Position numbers and translations under genes: made by a program. The notes under the pieces were generated by a model. That model saw nothing but the letters and a program-made list of their open reading frames with translations. It did not search any database and had not been told where the DNA came from. A stretch of 47,659 nt of DNA from Rhodothermaceae bacterium bin80 (lineage in GTDB: Bacteria; Bacteroidota; Rhodothermia; Rhodothermales; Bin80): NCBI GenBank assembly GCA_002238805.1, contig MPNB01000018.1:1-47659 (forward strand), in the 5' to 3' direction. The first letter of the stretch is position 1, and each line of letters begins with the position of its first letter. Positions 8,707-17,362 of this stretch are shown one piece after another.

Positions 8707-9282
8707 CTACCTAAGCGAAAACGGCGGATACTCATCGGTGACCAACATAACCGCATAGGCACGTACACGCAACAACCACCGTAACATACCCGTGCTGAAA
8801 TCAAACAACGCGCGCGGGTAATGCCCCGAAAACAGCACCAGCAACCAGGATATGGGGGCAATGAAATAAAACAGCTGAAACCCAAGTGCGATTACAAATG
8901 AATTTGGCAACACAAGTAGCCACTTCACAAGCGGCATCAGACGAGCTAGGTCTGTATCTACGTCTGGATAATCAACCTCAATGCTGATCTCATCACTGCG
9001 GTCGGAGAGCGGATACTCATCAATCAAGAGCAGTAAATAAGCCGCCGTTTTAAACTCCAGCCGAAATACAGTCACATTGAGGTCAAACAACCATTTGGGA
9101 TAAACCCCGAGAACCACAATTCCGACGCCGGCTAGAAAACAAGTTATGGCTGTCAAAGACGTCAGAAAAATCATGACCAATATCGCCGGCAATGCAAGAA
9201 GCAGGCGAAAGAACGCGGTCATCCGGCTTTGTTTCTCTCGGTGAAATATTTCCAAACGTGCGGGATACTCTAAATTGTCCAT
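8707..9282 (-). CDS. DUF4389 membrane protein
   Basis: A 191-residue integral membrane protein matching the DUF4389 pattern. It opens with a conserved YPARLEIF strand and has a transmembrane hairpin at about residues 22-57 (LLLALPAILVMIFL, then ITCFLAGVGIVVLGV). A repeated VxRVxAYxxLLxDEYP-type motif appears twice, once as LEFKTAAYLLLLIDEYPL and once at the end as RVRAYAVMLVTDEYPPF. A second membrane hairpin lies at about 118-155. The biochemical function of the family is unknown. It starts 24 bases after uppS stops, so the two genes probably form one transcript. The link to undecaprenyl phosphate or envelope synthesis is only by position. Confidence 0.85.
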   Translation of the reverse strand: MDNLEYPARLEIFHREKQSRMTAFFRLLLALPAILVMIFLTSLTAITCFLAGVGIVVLGVYPKWLFDLNVTVFRLEFKTAAYLLLLIDEYPLSDRSDEISIEVDYPDVDTDLARLMPLVKWLLVLPNSFVIALGFQLFYFIAPISWLLVLFSGHYPRALFDFSTGMLRWLLRVRAYAVMLVTDEYPPFSLR

Positions 9283-9306
9283 GGGTTGTGTTATTCAGGG
9301 GTTACC

Positions 9307-9993
9307 TCATACCGGCACTGCACCAAAGCGTCGCTGACGCTGCTCAAATGCCGTAAGCGCAGCGTCCAGTTGCGCGCCACCAAAATCCGGCCAGTACTCT
9401 GGAGTAAAATATAGTTCAGCATAGGCACATTCCCAAAGCAGGAAGTCGCTCAAACGCTGCTCTCCACCTGTTCGTATGAGCAGATCTACATCCGGCACCG
9501 GGCACGTTGCATTGTAGGCACGTGTGAGCGCATGTGCAAAGTCACTGTTTCCATTGCTTCCAATATACCGGGCTGCCCGCGCCAATGCGTCACGCGCTGA
9601 GTAATCAAGTGCCAGGCGCAAATGAAGTCCGGTCCCTTTTGCTGTGCGCGCTTCGGCATGCAGGATCGCCTGCAGGACGGTCTCCGGCAAACGGTCTCGC
9701 CTACCAATAATACTGAGACGAATATTTTGACGAATACACCGGGCCGCCTGTGCAGGCAACTGCGCCGTCAGAATACGCATAAGGGCCGTTATCTCACTTT
9801 TCGGGCGCTGCCAGTTATCCGAAGAAAAGGTGTACAGTGTAAGTGTATGTATGTGTCGTTGGACAGCGACCTCTACGACCTCCCGCAGGGACTTGACACC
9901 CGCATGATGTCCGGCCGTACGTAGCAGTCCGCGTTCCCTTGCCCAACGACCATTGCCATCCATGATAATGGCAACATGCAATGACCCGTTCAT
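9307..9993 (-). CDS. uppS: Isoprenyl transferase (undecaprenyl diphosphate synthase)
   Basis: A 228-residue cis-prenyltransferase that extends farnesyl diphosphate with isopentenyl diphosphate units to the C55 lipid carrier used for peptidoglycan and other envelope polymers. Diagnostic motifs are MDGNGRWA with the catalytic Asp12, GHxxG (GHHAG), LTLYTFSSDNWQRP, and the C-terminal RTGGEQRLSDFLLWE with the diphosphate-binding arginines. Length matches the family (about 230-250). It is soluble and acts at the inner face of the membrane. The ATG at 9993 gives a start that leaves the P-loop-like MDGN box at the normal distance. The downstream DUF4389 gene follows closely. The cdsA neighbour often seen beside uppS is absent here. 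Confidence 0.95.
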   Translation of the reverse strand: MNGSLHVAIIMDGNGRWARERGLLRTAGHHAGVKSLREVVEVAVQRHIHTLTLYTFSSDNWQRPKSEITALMRILTAQLPAQAARCIRQNIRLSIIGRRDRLPETVLQAILHAEARTAKGTGLHLRLALDYSARDALARAARYIGSNGNSDFAHALTRAYNATCPVPDVDLLIRTGGEQRLSDFLLWECAYAELYFTPEYWPDFGGAQLDAALTAFEQRQRRFGAVPV

Positions 9994-10177
9994 TTATACC
10001 TCATAGTAATGGTGCTGTAGTCCTCCCTGACAGTCGAGAAGATCGCTTCTATCCGCAAACCTGCGGCTCCCATCCACTCCGCTTTTGACCATACCAGATG
10101 CTCGCACCCGATTGGATACACCTGCTGCAACTACAAAAAATGGCATAATAGAGAATCTGTAAGCACGAATAGTCATA

Positions 10178-10519
10178 TTAGTCGGGGGTTACAGCACGCG
10201 CCATTTTTAGCATGCGCTCCATCTGCTCCACGTAGGTCAAGAGTGCTGCGATGCCCTTGGAAGTCAACCGGTATTCCGTGAGTGGTATACGGTTCTGAAA
10301 AGATTTTATGCACTCGATATAACCTGCCTTCTCCAGTTTTTGTGCATGCCGGCTCAGATTTCCATCCGAAGTTTTCAAGAGTACTTTCAGATCCCTGAAA
10401 CTGAGTGTTTCACCGGCAGCCAATGCGCTCACGATCCCCAGACGAACACGCGCATGAATCAGGGGATCCAGATTTTGTCTCAGCACTCTCATCGAACCGA
10501 AGGAAATTCTATCCTCCAT
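10178..10519 (-). CDS. Winged-helix transcriptional regulator (HTH_34/ArsR-like)
   Basis: About 113 residues from the ATG at 10517-10519. The first ~80 residues form a winged helix: IHARVRLGIVSAL, then SFRDLKVLLKTSDGNLSRH as recognition helix region, then LEKAGYIE and the wing TEYRLTSKG. This fits the small HTH_34-type regulators that bind DNA as dimers. A longer frame reaching 10618 exists, but it would overlap the upstream gene by 110 bases, and residues before MEDRISFG do not look like this family. With the ATG at 10519 the overlap with the upstream membrane-protein gene is 11 bases, implying translational coupling. The pair arrangement suggests that the regulator controls or senses with its membrane partner. 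Confidence 0.85.
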   Translation of the reverse strand: MEDRISFGSMRVLRQNLDPLIHARVRLGIVSALAAGETLSFRDLKVLLKTSDGNLSRHAQKLEKAGYIECIKSFQNRIPLTEYRLTSKGIAALLTYVEQMERMLKMARAVTPD

Positions 10520-11153
10520 ATCTACGTGCGATATACAGGCCAAATCCAATATGCAGTCCACCAAAACCGAGGACGAATAATATATCCGTCCATATACCTG
10601 GAACGAACAGGGATACAACCCCCAACACCATAAAGCAGATGCCTAGAACCGGAATAGTACGCACACTGCTCGCACCACCTGTTATGGTACCCGCACCGTA
10701 AAACAGAAGCCACAGCGTCGGTAATACGTCCAAGTTACCAGCACGCCAAAGAGCAACCGTTAGCAAGAGCCCGGCTACCATAGACGGGGCGAGTGTCAAG
10801 ATGTATTTGCGACCAGGTCCACTGCTCAGCGAAACACCACACTTGCGTGCCTTCCTGCGTAAAGTGAGAATTGCGATCGTTAGGGCAATGGTCGCCTCAA
10901 CTAGCCAAACAGTCAACCACCCCTCCGGGGAAGTCTGCATTGTCGCAATCCAGACCGCCGGTAGCGAAGTAATCCCAACAACAAACATCCCCCATCCCGG
11001 TACGGCCGTGAATGAGGCCGAACGCTCCATCACTTCGCGGATGAATCGTAAGTGTTCACTCGCCTGTTTTTCCGGGGGAGTACCTCGGTGCGATATGGGT
11101 CCATGTCCGATAAGCATGTTGCAGTATACTAAGGAAAGTTCTTTGTGTTGCAA
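10509..11153 (-). CDS. Multi-pass membrane protein paired with the regulator
   Basis: Up to 214 residues. An alternative ATG at 11117 would give 202. The N-terminal ~50 residues are soluble and helical (ASEHLRFIREVMERSASF). Five or six hydrophobic segments follow, including VPGWGMFVVGITSLPAVW, VWLVEATIALTIAIL, LAPSMVAGLLLTVALW, LWLLFYGAGTITGG, IPVLGICFMVLGVVSLF and ILFVLGFGGLHIGFGLYIA. No catalytic motif is visible. Homologues next to winged-helix regulators are seen in Acidobacteria and Bacteroidota, but no function has been assigned. Its 3' end overlaps the regulator by 11 bases. Confidence 0.75.
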   Translation of the reverse strand: MQHKELSLVYCNMLIGHGPISHRGTPPEKQASEHLRFIREVMERSASFTAVPGWGMFVVGITSLPAVWIATMQTSPEGWLTVWLVEATIALTIAILTLRRKARKCGVSLSSGPGRKYILTLAPSMVAGLLLTVALWRAGNLDVLPTLWLLFYGAGTITGGASSVRTIPVLGICFMVLGVVSLFVPGIWTDILFVLGFGGLHIGFGLYIARRYGG

Positions 11154-11225
11154 AGTACTATAGTACTTCCAAGTTCTATTGATGTTTGTGAGAATTGATC
11201 ATTTTCGGGAGCAACATAAGAAAAA

Positions 11226-12076
11226 ATGAGCATGGTGGATGTAGCTTCAGGTGTGATTCGGTTAAGCCTGAGTTTAGGCAGCGAGTGGGTGATTGACAAG
11301 GTCTCGTTTGACGAGGATCAGCATTCATTTGAATGCTGATCGACTGATCTACCTTGGCCACCAAAAACCAGATCGGACCACGAAGCTGCTTCGTATGATT
11401 CGAACAGAATCAATCGGACTACGCACGTCGGGGATATGCGCTTGATCTGGCCGAAGGTCGCGATCTGAGAAGTACGAAAGCATGCTGAATCGCATGATCT
11501 CCGGGAATAAACAAAAAATGGGACCATCACGACCGATATGTGGAACACCTACATTTCGGCAGAATAGCAATTCCTCCTGAGGCTAGTCTGATCCATAATT
11601 GCCTTTTCATTTGATCAAATACCCCAACTTAGGCCATTGATAAGATGTGCATGCCGAGAAGTGAAAACACAAAGATTTGAAACATAGCAGGCCCGCACTC
11701 CTGAAAATGGACACCATCGAACTCAAAAGCGAGGGCAATCTTCAACATTACCATGCCAACTTCCAGGTCAATACCTCCTGGCAGCTACGAGAGGACTTTA
11801 AAGCCATCTTTGGATGTCATTCACAGAAGCACTCGCCTACTTCCAAACTCTGATGTAAAAACATAGAAGACGCTACCGTGAAAGAAGTGATGAACATTAC
11901 ACAAATGATTGAACACACACCAACGGAATCTGTAATGCCCTTGCTTTAACAGTCCAATGCCAGAGCCTGCAGCAGCAAATACAGAAATTCAGACTGTCGG
12001 GGGAGGACGCAGAAAATTTGAAAACTTTATATCTGCTGCTATCTTCTTTGGAAATTTAAATCTCCATCCACAATAA
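11226..12076 (+). pseudogene. ISL3-family transposase remnant
   Basis: Pieces of one transposase can be followed in shifting plus-strand frames. The N-terminal piece starts at ATG 11226 and contains LGSEWVIDKVSFDEDQHSFEC before a stop at 11337, matching the start of ISL3 transposases. A middle piece near 11780-11850 reads SWQLREDFKAIFGCHSQK. The C-terminal piece reads NTEIQTVGGGRRKFENF followed by AIFFGNLNLHPQ and a stop at 12074-12076, equivalent to the GRGYRxFENFR...ILFFxGxLxLYP end of the DDE domain. Several frameshifts and stops show it is long dead. No terminal inverted repeats were found. Confidence 0.7.
11316..11341. repeat. Perfect hairpin in the ISL3 remnant
   Basis: GATCAGCATTC (11316-11326) pairs perfectly with GAATGCTGATC (11331-11341) across a four-base loop ATTT. 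It falls where the N-terminal transposase frame breaks and holds the premature TGA. There is no U-tract, so it is not a classic terminator. A smaller stem, ACGAAG/CTTCGT, follows at 11380-11394. Confidence 0.6.
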
Positions 12077-12082
12077 TTGTGG
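12068..12082. promoter_or_regulatory. 15-bp palindrome upstream of the aldolase-like gene
   Basis: CCACAATAATTGTGG is a perfect odd palindrome 83 bases before the ATG at 12165. It overlaps the end of the dead transposase. It could be a protein-binding site for the aldolase-dehydrogenase operon or simply a leftover of the element end. It loosely resembles the ACAACAAT/ATTGTTGT arms at 6749-6785. Confidence 0.3.
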
Positions 12083-12164
12083 TGTAATCAGGTTTATATG
12101 CCGGCAAATCTGCGAATCCATTGCCGGTTTGACTTCGTTCAACTCGGTTGCAAATTGCTTGATC

Positions 12165-13307
12165 ATGCGTGTTCTGGAAGATTTACCTACCCCCTGCCTG
12201 CTCATTGACGAGAGACGCATGGAGGCAAATCTCGAGCAAATGGCCACTAAAGCAGATGGCGTCGGGCTGCGCCCTCATACTAAAACACACAAATCGGTCG
12301 CATTGGCAAAACGCCAGCAACTGCATGGAGCTATCGGAATTACGGTAGCGAAAGTCAGCGAGGCCGAGGTATTTGTCCAGAACGGTTTTGACGACGTGCG
12401 CATTGCCTATACATTGGTCGGAGAAAAACAGTTAAAGCGGTTAGCTGACCTCTCGAACCAAGCCCGAATCTCCTTTTGCATAGACACGAAAGAAGGAGCG
12501 CACCTAGCCTCAAGTATTCTTGGCAAAACTGATGTCTCAGTTGACGTACTGCTCGAAATTGATACAGGCTACGGCCGATGTGGCGTGCCGTACGACAGCA
12601 ATGAAGTCGTGGAGCTTGCTCTGGAACTGAATGAATTGGAAGGTTTGAGCCTCTGCGGTATCCTGACACACGAAGGAAACGCGTATTCCCATGGTTCATT
12701 GAGTGCAACCGAAGTCATGGCACAGACGCGAGACCGGATGCTCGATGTAGCCGTTCGACTGGCTGAGGCGCATTGTGCGGAAACAACTACCTTCGAAATC
12801 AGCATGGGCTCTACCCCCTCAATCAATGTTTTCGAAAACAACAGCAAAGGAGGGTTCCGTATCACGGAAGTGCGTCCCGGTAATTATATATTCAACGACT
12901 TAACGCAAGTATCACTCGGCGTTTGCTCGCTGGACGCATGTGCACTTACGGTCCTTTCGACTGTAGTCAGCCGACATCGTACATCCCGCGGAACTGAGCG
13001 CTTTATTCTGGATGCAGGACGCAAAGTACTAACCAGTGACCTCGTGCAGGACAAACCAGGCTACGGCTCTATCCTCTACAATCCCCGTACACGCGTAGCA
13101 CATCCGCACACACGCATTACGGGGCTTTCCGAAGAGCATGGCTGGTGTGAGGTGCAGGGAGGAGGCACATTCAGCGTCGGAGATCGTGTGCAAATTGTGC
13201 CCAACCATGCATGTGTGGTGGTTAATATGGTGGATCAAATCTTTCTTGTGGATAGGGGTAGTGTTCTTTCTGAGATCCCTGTTGACGCACGTGGATGTGT
13301 CATTTGA
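12165..13307 (+). CDS. D-threonine aldolase / D-serine dehydratase-like PLP enzyme
   Basis: About 380 residues, fold type III PLP protein (alanine-racemase N-terminal barrel plus a C-terminal beta domain). The RPHTKTHKS box provides the probable Schiff-base lysine (Lys40). LLEIDTGYGRCG lies in the barrel and ISMGSTPS is the phosphate-binding loop. The C-terminal PNHACVVVN supplies the His and Cys that hold zinc in the DSD1/D-TA group. Expected chemistry is metal-dependent cleavage or dehydration of D-hydroxy amino acids. The exact substrate cannot be read from sequence. The frame can be extended to a TTG at 12129, but the ATG at 12165 places LPTPCLLID at the usual N-terminal distance. The alcohol dehydrogenase gene follows after 22 bases. 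Confidence 0.88.
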   Translation: MRVLEDLPTPCLLIDERRMEANLEQMATKADGVGLRPHTKTHKSVALAKRQQLHGAIGITVAKVSEAEVFVQNGFDDVRIAYTLVGEKQLKRLADLSNQARISFCIDTKEGAHLASSILGKTDVSVDVLLEIDTGYGRCGVPYDSNEVVELALELNELEGLSLCGILTHEGNAYSHGSLSATEVMAQTRDRMLDVAVRLAEAHCAETTTFEISMGSTPSINVFENNSKGGFRITEVRPGNYIFNDLTQVSLGVCSLDACALTVLSTVVSRHRTSRGTERFILDAGRKVLTSDLVQDKPGYGSILYNPRTRVAHPHTRITGLSEEHGWCEVQGGGTFSVGDRVQIVPNHACVVVNMVDQIFLVDRGSVLSEIPVDARGCVI

Positions 13308-13329
13308 ATTTCTGTAATCAGCTGTATCT

Positions 13330-14376
13330 ATGCAGGCAGTAATGAAAGTCGCGCCCGGAGTCGGGAATATTGAGGTTCGCGATATCCCCGAACCCAGTCC
13401 CGGCCCCAATCATGTGAAACTAAAGGTGCATGCTGCTGGTCTATGCGGAACGGACTTGCACATTTACCACGATGAATTCAAATCATGGCCGCCTGTGGTT
13501 CTAGGACACGAGGTTGCTGGAGAAGTAGTTGAGGTAGGCCAAGGAGTCTCCGAAACTCTCTTGGGCACACGCGTCACTACAGAAACCTACTTTCATACGT
13601 GTGGGATCTGCCGATACTGCCGGGATGGTCATACAAATCTTTGCCTGAACAGGCGCTCGATCGGCTCGGCAGTCAATGGAGGATTCACAGAGTACCTGGT
13701 CGTGCCTGCGCACAATCTCCACCAGTTATCCGAACAAATTTCTTACCGCGAAGGGGCCCTTACCGAGCCTTTGGCCTGCGTAGTACACGGCGTGCTGCTA
13801 GTTGCGCCAACTGTACGGGCAGGTGACTTGGCTGTAATCGCAGGCCCGGGTACGATTGGTCTTTTGACACTTCAAGTACTCAAAGCCAGCCGGGCAACCG
13901 TCATCGTCCTCGGCACTACCACAGATTCACATCGTCTCAGTCTGGCCCGTGATCTTGGAGCAGATTACGTTGTAAATGTGGAAACACGGGATGTACCGGC
14001 ACTTGTTCAAGACGTTTCCATTCAGGGACTGGGAGCAGATGTAGTCTACGAATGCTCAGGGGCGGGTGCCGCGGCACAAGGGCTTTTACGCCTTGTACGC
14101 CGGCGCGGCCGCTATGTACAGGTTGGGCTGTTTGGCAAACCCGTGGCATGGGATCTGGATCAAGTATGCTACAAAGAGCTTACCGTTACCGGAAGTAATG
14201 CTTCCACACCAGAATCCTGGATTCGGGCTATTCATTTACTAAGTAGCAACGCCGTAAAAACAGAACCGCTGATCACACATGATTTTCCATTATCGCAGTG
14301 GGAAGCCGCATTCGGCACATTTACGCAAAAGAGCGGCATTAAGGCGTTATTCCGACCTCATTTTGAGCGGGGATGA
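13330..14376 (+). CDS. Zinc-dependent alcohol dehydrogenase (threonine/sorbitol dehydrogenase-like)
   Basis: A 348-residue medium-chain dehydrogenase. Catalytic zinc ligands are Cys39 (GLCGTDLH) and His60-Glu61 (GHEVAG). Structural zinc is held by Cys91, 94, 97 and 105. The Rossmann motif is AGPGTIGLL. Length and motifs fit the L-threonine/L-iditol/2,3-butanediol dehydrogenase branch, which oxidises a secondary alcohol with NAD. Pairing with a D-threonine-aldolase-like gene suggests catabolism of a hydroxy amino acid or polyol, which is an inference. The stop codon lies in the loop of the following terminator hairpin, so these two genes form a closed transcription unit separate from the heme operon. 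Confidence 0.9.
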   Translation: MQAVMKVAPGVGNIEVRDIPEPSPGPNHVKLKVHAAGLCGTDLHIYHDEFKSWPPVVLGHEVAGEVVEVGQGVSETLLGTRVTTETYFHTCGICRYCRDGHTNLCLNRRSIGSAVNGGFTEYLVVPAHNLHQLSEQISYREGALTEPLACVVHGVLLVAPTVRAGDLAVIAGPGTIGLLTLQVLKASRATVIVLGTTTDSHRLSLARDLGADYVVNVETRDVPALVQDVSIQGLGADVVYECSGAGAAAQGLLRLVRRRGRYVQVGLFGKPVAWDLDQVCYKELTVTGSNASTPESWIRAIHLLSSNAVKTEPLITHDFPLSQWEAAFGTFTQKSGIKALFRPHFERG

Positions 14377-14393
14377 GAACCCCGCTAATTTTT
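14366..14393 (+). terminator. Intrinsic terminator spanning the dehydrogenase stop codon
   Basis: AGCGGGG (14366-14372) pairs with CCCCGCT (14380-14386). The seven-base loop contains the TGA stop at 14374-14376, and the stem is followed by AATTTTT. This is a textbook rho-independent terminator for the aldolase-dehydrogenase transcript, 45 bases upstream of hemA. Confidence 0.9.
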
Positions 14394-14437
14394 CGTAATT
14401 TTGTTGGTTCTCGCTTGAGTATTCTCAGTACCACTTG

Positions 14438-15706
14438 ATGACCGATTACTCCCTAGGACTTATTGGCATTAGTCATAAGGCAGCACCTGTGGCTGTTCGG
14501 GAGCGCTTGGCCCTGCCTCCACATGCACGGTTACAGTTCTTCACCAAAGCACGCGCGTCACTTGACGGTCTAGCCGTGCTGTCTACCTGCAATCGCGTAG
14601 AATTCTACGGACACATTGATGGGCCTGATCCAGCCGATGAAACGCTGCTCCGCCTCCTGAACACATCCTTTGATCTGTCTCCTGTTCAGCCTTACCTGTA
14701 TCGTAAACAGGCTGAAGAGGTACCGCGCCACCTGATGCGTGTGGCTTGCGGCCTAGATTCAATGGTATTGGGGGAGCCACAGATCCTAGGACAGGTGAGT
14801 GATTGTTTGCGTTCTGCAGAAACAGCCTCACTCGCAAGCCCTAGACTGAATGCCATATTTCGGGCCGCTGTTAAAGCAGGCAAACGCGCACGACAGGAAA
14901 CTGTGCTCGGACGATTTCCCCTCAGTGTTGCCTCTGTTGCGATCGACCGCATTCGTGTCGAAGCGGGCCCGCTGAGTCACTTGCATGTGGCTGTATTGGG
15001 TACAGGGGAAATGGGCAGTTTGGCGGGTAAAATCCTGCGAAAAGAAGCAACCGCCCGGCTCACTTTTGTTAACCGCAGCCTTGAACGTGCAGAAGCTTTG
15101 GCGGCTGATTCGTGTGCACAGGCCATGCCACTCGAAGAGCTTCGGGCAGCTGTTGCACAGGCCGATGTGGTCATAAGTGCGACCGATGCTCCGCATCTGG
15201 TGGTTGAGACAGAGCACATCAGCCCTAGAACAGATCGCCCACTCCTCCTGGTAGACTTAGCTGTACCACGTGACATTGATCCTGCTGTTGACCGATTACC
15301 AAACGTTACACTCCTGGATATAGATCACCTGCGTACAGACATTGCGCAGTCAAAGGCCGCACGACAAGCAGAAATTCCACAGGTAGAACAAATCATTAAG
15401 AAAGAGATGGATCTACTGGATCAGCGTCTGCGGACACTGGAGGTAGAACCGATAATCACCAGCCTGCGGCAAAAAGCTGAGTCAATTCGACAGACCGAAC
15501 TTACCCGAATCCTGGCGACGCTTGGACCGCTGGACCCCAAAGTAGTACAACAACTCGAGCATTTTTCGAACGCCTTGGTCAACAAGCTACTACATGAACC
15601 GACATTGCGCCTGAGGAAAGACGCAGAAAATAATGGCAATCCCAAACTGGATTCACACATCATCAGTCGGCTGTTTGATTTACAGAACTCTGCGCTTAAC
15701 GAATGA
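14438..15706 (+). CDS. hemA: Glutamyl-tRNA reductase
   Basis: About 422 residues. It reduces glutamyl-tRNA(Glu) to glutamate-1-semialdehyde with NADPH, the first step of the C5 route to tetrapyrroles. Landmarks are GISHKAAPVAVRERL near the N-terminus, the nucleophile Cys51 in LSTCNRVEFY, LMRVACGLDSMVLGEPQILGQ, the NADPH-binding VLGTGEMG, and the C-terminal dimerisation helices. The frame also has a TTG at 14435, and the ATG at 14438 is preferred. It opens an eight-gene operon. Since a terminator ends at 14393, the operon promoter must lie in the ~45 bases before the start or further upstream in read-through. The stop overlaps hemC by ATGA. hemL, the next enzyme, is not in the window. Confidence 0.97.
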   Translation: MTDYSLGLIGISHKAAPVAVRERLALPPHARLQFFTKARASLDGLAVLSTCNRVEFYGHIDGPDPADETLLRLLNTSFDLSPVQPYLYRKQAEEVPRHLMRVACGLDSMVLGEPQILGQVSDCLRSAETASLASPRLNAIFRAAVKAGKRARQETVLGRFPLSVASVAIDRIRVEAGPLSHLHVAVLGTGEMGSLAGKILRKEATARLTFVNRSLERAEALAADSCAQAMPLEELRAAVAQADVVISATDAPHLVVETEHISPRTDRPLLLVDLAVPRDIDPAVDRLPNVTLLDIDHLRTDIAQSKAARQAEIPQVEQIIKKEMDLLDQRLRTLEVEPIITSLRQKAESIRQTELTRILATLGPLDPKVVQQLEHFSNALVNKLLHEPTLRLRKDAENNGNPKLDSHIISRLFDLQNSALNE

Positions 15707-16620
15707 CGCGACAGCTAAAGGCAGGTACGCGTCGCTCCCGCCTGGCGATCACTCAGACTGACGAAGTGATTCAACGCCTGGTATCGACACACCCGGGCCT
15801 GGATGTCACTGTTAAAACGCTCACTACCGTCGGAGATCAAACCGCAGGCTCGCTTAAAGATGCGGGCCCTGGAGTCTTCACCAAGACACTGGAAGAGGCG
15901 CTCCTCAGCAAACAAATTGACTTCGCTGTTCATTCTTTGAAGGATTTGCCAATACAATTACCAGAGCAGCTGATGATTGTGGCAGTGCCCGAGAGACATG
16001 TAGCCTTTGATGCTTTAGTTACAGCCTCCAGATTAACACTTGATGAACTGCCCGAGGGAGCGACTGTCGGCACCTCTAGCATGCGACGTACCTTGCAATT
16101 GCGCATTGCGCGCCCGGATCTCAATATTATCCCCCTGCGAGGCAACGTTGATACACGAGTTCAGAAGATTCTGAAGGGAGAGCTCCAGGCCGCAGTACTG
16201 GCAGAGTCTGGATTGGTAAGACTCGGCATTAACAGCAGATATCTGCGGCGTATCCCCATGGATATCATGCTCCCTGCACCTGCACAGGGTGCCCTAGCCG
16301 TAGAATGCCGTAAGGATGATGAAGTCGCGGCAACTATTTTACGGGCGATCAATTGTCAAGCAACCAGAATAGCTACTACCGCTGAACGTTCTTTTCTTGC
16401 ATCCAGTGGCGGTGGTTGTGCCGCCCCAATCGCTGCCTACGCAGAGCTTACAGATGAGCAGATACATTTGCGTGTACAGGTGCTCTCACGTGAAGGTCGT
16501 GGCCAATTCTCTGTGTCCTGGACTGGATCGGATCCGCTGGTTCTGGCACAAAGACTCGCGAAGAAGGCGGACCAAATGAGGAATAGATGGACATATAATT
16601 CCCCGTTAAAACGTGCGTAA
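15703..16620 (+). CDS. hemC: Hydroxymethylbilane synthase (porphobilinogen deaminase)
   Basis: A 305-residue enzyme joining four porphobilinogen molecules into hydroxymethylbilane. It shows the substrate-binding arginines in AGTRRSRLAITQTD and GTSSMRRTLQLR. The catalytic Asp region is FAVHSLKDLP. The cofactor cysteine is Cys239 (SSGGGCAAPIAAYA), which carries the dipyrromethane primer. Length matches the family. The start overlaps the hemA stop (ATGA), and hemD begins at a GTG eight bases before its own stop. Confidence 0.97.
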   Translation: MTRQLKAGTRRSRLAITQTDEVIQRLVSTHPGLDVTVKTLTTVGDQTAGSLKDAGPGVFTKTLEEALLSKQIDFAVHSLKDLPIQLPEQLMIVAVPERHVAFDALVTASRLTLDELPEGATVGTSSMRRTLQLRIARPDLNIIPLRGNVDTRVQKILKGELQAAVLAESGLVRLGINSRYLRRIPMDIMLPAPAQGALAVECRKDDEVAATILRAINCQATRIATTAERSFLASSGGGCAAPIAAYAELTDEQIHLRVQVLSREGRGQFSVSWTGSDPLVLAQRLAKKADQMRNRWTYNSPLKRA

Positions 16621-17362
16621 TACACTCACCAATAAACGCATTGCCGTAACACGTCCGGCACACCAGTCGGCTCCTATGTGCCTGATGCTTAAGGCAAGGG
16701 GAGCCAAAGTACTGGAATTTCCGACAATTCGGGTCGAACCCACATCCGATCCTCAACCGCTACTGCAGGCATTAAGTGAGCTTGATAAGTTCGATCGTGT
16801 CATCTTCACCAGCGTAAATGGAGTTATGCATACGTGGCAGAATCTAGAGGGTCCATGGCCCAATTCGGTGCGCGTAGCTGCTATTGGACCCGCAACTGCT
16901 GCTGCACTGCGTTCACGGAATGTGGAACCTGACTTTGTACCGTCTGAGTACGTAGCCGAAGCACTGGCTAGCGGTCTCGAATCGGTGCGTGGTCAGCGGA
17001 TCCTTTTGCCACGTGCCTCCAGAGCCCGGCCAGCACTGGCTGAACTGCTTCGAGCAGGTGGAGCACAGGTCAGAACCGTAACCGCATACGAAACCCATGT
17101 GAACCGTCCATCAGATGCGGCATACGCCGCGCTCGCAGATGGTACAGATGCAGTTACCTTTACCAGTGGATCAACTGTTGAAGGATTTGCCGCCCTCTTC
17201 CCACTTCCGAACACTGCCATGACCGCAGCCTGTATCGGCCCTATCACTGCCGGAGTTGCATCCAGATCTGGATTCAAGGTTGCCGTTGTAGCAAAAACAT
17301 ATACTACTAAGGGTCTTGTAACCGCTCTTGAAGAGTACTTTGAAAAACCTGAGCAAACATAA
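16613..17362 (+). CDS. hemD: Uroporphyrinogen-III synthase
   Basis: A 249-residue enzyme that closes hydroxymethylbilane with inversion of ring D. The family is weakly conserved, but the pattern is present: KRIAVTRPAHQSAPM at the start, FDRVIFTSVNGV at the end of the first lobe, AAIGPATAAALR, and the second-lobe TDAVTFTSGSTVEGF and CIGPITA. Position between hemC and hemB supports the call. The start codon is GTG at 16613 inside the end of hemC. Its 3' end is shared with hemB, whose start lies inside it. Confidence 0.93.
   Translation: MRNTLTNKRIAVTRPAHQSAPMCLMLKARGAKVLEFPTIRVEPTSDPQPLLQALSELDKFDRVIFTSVNGVMHTWQNLEGPWPNSVRVAAIGPATAAALRSRNVEPDFVPSEYVAEALASGLESVRGQRILLPRASRARPALAELLRAGGAQVRTVTAYETHVNRPSDAAYAALADGTDAVTFTSGSTVEGFAALFPLPNTAMTAACIGPITAGVASRSGFKVAVVAKTYTTKGLVTALEEYFEKPEQT

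Noticed and set aside
10520..10618. N-terminal extension of the winged-helix regulator
   Set aside because: It overlaps the upstream membrane-protein gene, and the added residues do not look like the family.
11380..11410. GATTCGAAC looking like a tRNA T-loop on the minus strand
   Set aside because: No acceptor, anticodon or D stem can be built around it, and it lies inside the transposase remnant.
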